Below, piece by piece: positions 62,764 through 64,000 of a DNA stretch of 64,000 nt (within the stretch, counting starts at the first letter, position 1; the number at the start of each line of letters is the position of its first letter). Source of the stretch: Chloroflexota bacterium (GTDB lineage: Bacteria > Chloroflexota > Dormibacteria > Aeolococcales > Aeolococcaceae); assembly GCA_005880985.1 (NCBI GenBank), contig VBIQ01000007.1, forward strand, positions 1-64,000, in the 5' to 3' direction. The notes under the pieces are model-generated. The model was given only the letters and a program-made list of their open reading frames with translations. It did not search any database and was not told the origin of the DNA. Made by a program: the position numbers and the translations under genes.

Positions 62764-63519
62764 ATGGCGGCCGCCGCGCCCGATGCCGCGCGCCTCGACC
62801 GATCGCTGGTCGAGAGGGGGTTCGCCGCCAGCCGGGAGCGCGCCCAGGCACTGATCGCCGCCGGTCTGGTCGAGGTCGACGGCGTGCGCGCCCGCAGCGC
62901 TGCGCAGACGGTGGCGGCCGGGCAGGCCCTGCGGCTGACCGGGCGCGACCATCCCTGGGCCAGCCGGGGCGGTCTCAAGCTGACCGCCGCCCTCGACGTC
63001 CTCGACGTCGATCCGCGGGACCGGGTCGCCCTCGACGCGGGAGCCTCGACCGGTGGCTTCACCGACGTGCTCCTACAGCGCGGCGCGGTGCTCGTCTACG
63101 CCGTCGACGTCGGCAAGGGTCAGCTCGATCCGCGGCTGCGCGGCGACCCGCGGGTTGTGGTCATGGATGACACGAATATCCGCTACCTCGCGCCGCCGCC
63201 GGGTCCGCCGCCCACCCTCGTCACCCTCGACCTGTCCTTCATCTCCCTGCGCCTGGTGCTGCCCGTCGTGGCCCGTCTGGTGGCGCGGCCGGCCGACGTC
63301 GTCGCCCTGGTGAAGCCGCAGTTCGAGCTGGGTCGGGACGCGGTGGGCAAGGGCGGCATCGTGCGCGACTCCGCCGCCGGCGAGGCGGCGGCTCGTGACC
63401 TGCTGAGCTGGGCGGAGTCCGGTCTCGAGGCGGTCGGCACGGGACCGGTGCCGTCTTCGGTACGCGGAGCCAAGGGCAACCGCGAGTGGTTCGTGCGTCT
63501 GCGACTGGAGGAGCACTGA
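62764..63519 (+). CDS. tlyA: TlyA family rRNA 2'-O-methyltransferase
   Basis: TlyA-type enzymes add 2'-O-methyl groups to 16S and 23S rRNA; in mycobacteria this governs capreomycin sensitivity. The 251-residue protein has an N-terminal S4 domain (ARLDRSLVERGFAASRERAQ, LVEVDGVRARSAAQTV) and a FtsJ-like methyltransferase: WASRGGLKLTAALD, ALDAGASTGGFTDVLLQRGA, LDLSFISLRLVLP, ALVKPQFELGRD and VRGAKGNREWFVRL. ATG 62764 follows a -10-like box; ATG 62755 is possible. nadK follows after one base, as in actinobacteria. Confidence 0.93.
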   Translation: MAAAAPDAARLDRSLVERGFAASRERAQALIAAGLVEVDGVRARSAAQTVAAGQALRLTGRDHPWASRGGLKLTAALDVLDVDPRDRVALDAGASTGGFTDVLLQRGAVLVYAVDVGKGQLDPRLRGDPRVVVMDDTNIRYLAPPPGPPPTLVTLDLSFISLRLVLPVVARLVARPADVVALVKPQFELGRDAVGKGGIVRDSAAGEAAARDLLSWAESGLEAVGTGPVPSSVRGAKGNREWFVRLRLEEH

Positions 63520-63520
63520 G

Positions 63521-64000
63521 GTGGTGCGACGGCGCAGCATCGGGCTGCTGCTCCACCCGCGAGAGGAGCATCGCGACCGCGACCTCGCCGCCGCCATCGC
63601 ACGCGCCGGCGCGCACGGCTTCGACACCTGGACCGCGGTCAGTCAGCCGGAGGAGGCGGTCCGCAGCCATCGCGACGACGCCGCGCTGCTGGTCACCGTC
63701 GGCGGCGACGGCACCTTCCTGCTGGGAGCGCGGCTGGCGGCGCCGCTGGGCATCCCGGTGCTCGGTGTCAACCGCGGACAGCTCGGCTTTCTGACCGACG
63801 TCGATCTGCCGGCGATGGCCGGGGCCATCGACACCTTCGCCGAGGGCCGCCATCGCATCGAGCGGCGATCGTTGCTCGACGTGCGCCGGGCGGGGGAGGG
63901 GGCCGACGATGGCCGCTTCGAGGCCCTGGCCCTCAACGAGGTGGTGGTGAAATCCGACGGGCTCAACCTCGCGCGCATCCGGGTCGAGGTCGAGGGCGAG
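63521..64000 (+). CDS. nadK: NAD kinase, 3' truncated by window end
   Basis: NAD kinase makes NADP from NAD. The visible 160 residues include the opening SIGLLLHPREEHRDRDLA, the catalytic VTVGGDGTFLLGARLA near residue 60, LGVNRGQLGFLTDVDLP and ALNEVVVKSDGLNLARI. GTG 63521 (or GTG 63524) follows GGAGGAG at 63507-63513. The frame is open at base 64000, so the C-terminal part is missing. tlyA-nadK(-recN) is a familiar order in high-GC Gram-positives. Confidence 0.93.
   Translation, partial: MVRRRSIGLLLHPREEHRDRDLAAAIARAGAHGFDTWTAVSQPEEAVRSHRDDAALLVTVGGDGTFLLGARLAAPLGIPVLGVNRGQLGFLTDVDLPAMAGAIDTFAEGRHRIERRSLLDVRRAGEGADDGRFEALALNEVVVKSDGLNLARIRVEVEGE

Overview
The window is very GC-rich (roughly 70 percent or more) bacterial chromosome. 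Every gene I can support, about 63 of them, lies on the plus strand, and many are joined by 4-base ATGA or GTGA overlaps. The content is almost all core housekeeping. Gene order matches the classic clusters fakA-fakB-recG-rsmD-coaD, rpmF-fabD-fabG-acpP-rnc-smc-ftsY-ylxM-ffh-rpsP-khpA-rimM-trmD-rplS, rpsB-tsf-pyrH-frr-uppS-cdsA-dxr-rseP-ispG, rel-hisS-aspS-alaS, and aroK/B-aroQ-efp-nusB-xseA-xseB-tlyA-nadK. An archaeal/eukaryal-type ProRS, HslUV, a SigB/F-type sigma with an RsbW-like partner, type II dehydroquinase and Arg/Ala-rich protein tails suggest a high-GC Terrabacteria lineage. Candidatus Dormibacterota or a Chloroflexota relative fits best, but no rRNA or other definitive marker is present, so this is inference.

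Layout: 1-6.1 kb, fatty-acid kinase/carrier, RecG, RsmD, CoaD and a coiled-coil protein. 6.1-10.8 kb, L32 and fatty-acid synthesis with an inserted PEBP lipoprotein, then acpP and RNase III. 10.9-17.6 kb, SMC, FtsY, YlxM, Ffh. 17.6-27.7 kb, ribosome maturation genes, YraN, ComM, DprA, TopA, HslVU. 27.7-28.5 kb, a SnoaL-like gene and a palindromic repeat element. 28.5-38.4 kb, translation, UMP kinase, isoprenoid and CDP-diacylglycerol genes and an acyl-CoA ligase. 38.4-45.3 kb, ProRS, Rel, HisRS, AspRS. 45.3-47.7 kb, a structured non-coding stretch, small membrane proteins and an anti-sigma/sigma operon. 47.8-57 kb, AlaRS, then an FtsA-like ATPase/membrane protein pair, RuvX, MltG, AroE, an A24 peptidase and a PH-domain protein. 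57-64 kb, a tandem repeat element, then shikimate genes, EF-P, Asp23, NusB, exonuclease VII, TlyA and NAD kinase (cut by the window end).

Five observations stand out. (1) The frame encoding RNase III has no usable start near its domain. It stays open back through acpP, in another phase, to a GTG at 8653 that sits behind a promoter-like box. (2) At least nine genes have a -10-like box (TANACT, GACAAT or similar) only 7-10 bases before the start codon and no Shine-Dalgarno, suggesting leaderless transcripts. (3) XseB ends in a disordered tail finishing DPDEIPF, like the SSB C-terminal tip. (4) A family of hairpin-rich intergenic repeats recurs at 28, 42 and 57 kb with compensatory stem changes. 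(5) An FtsA-like ATPase is paired with a single-pass protein of unknown role. No tRNA, rRNA, CRISPR array, transposase, phage gene or origin was recognised.
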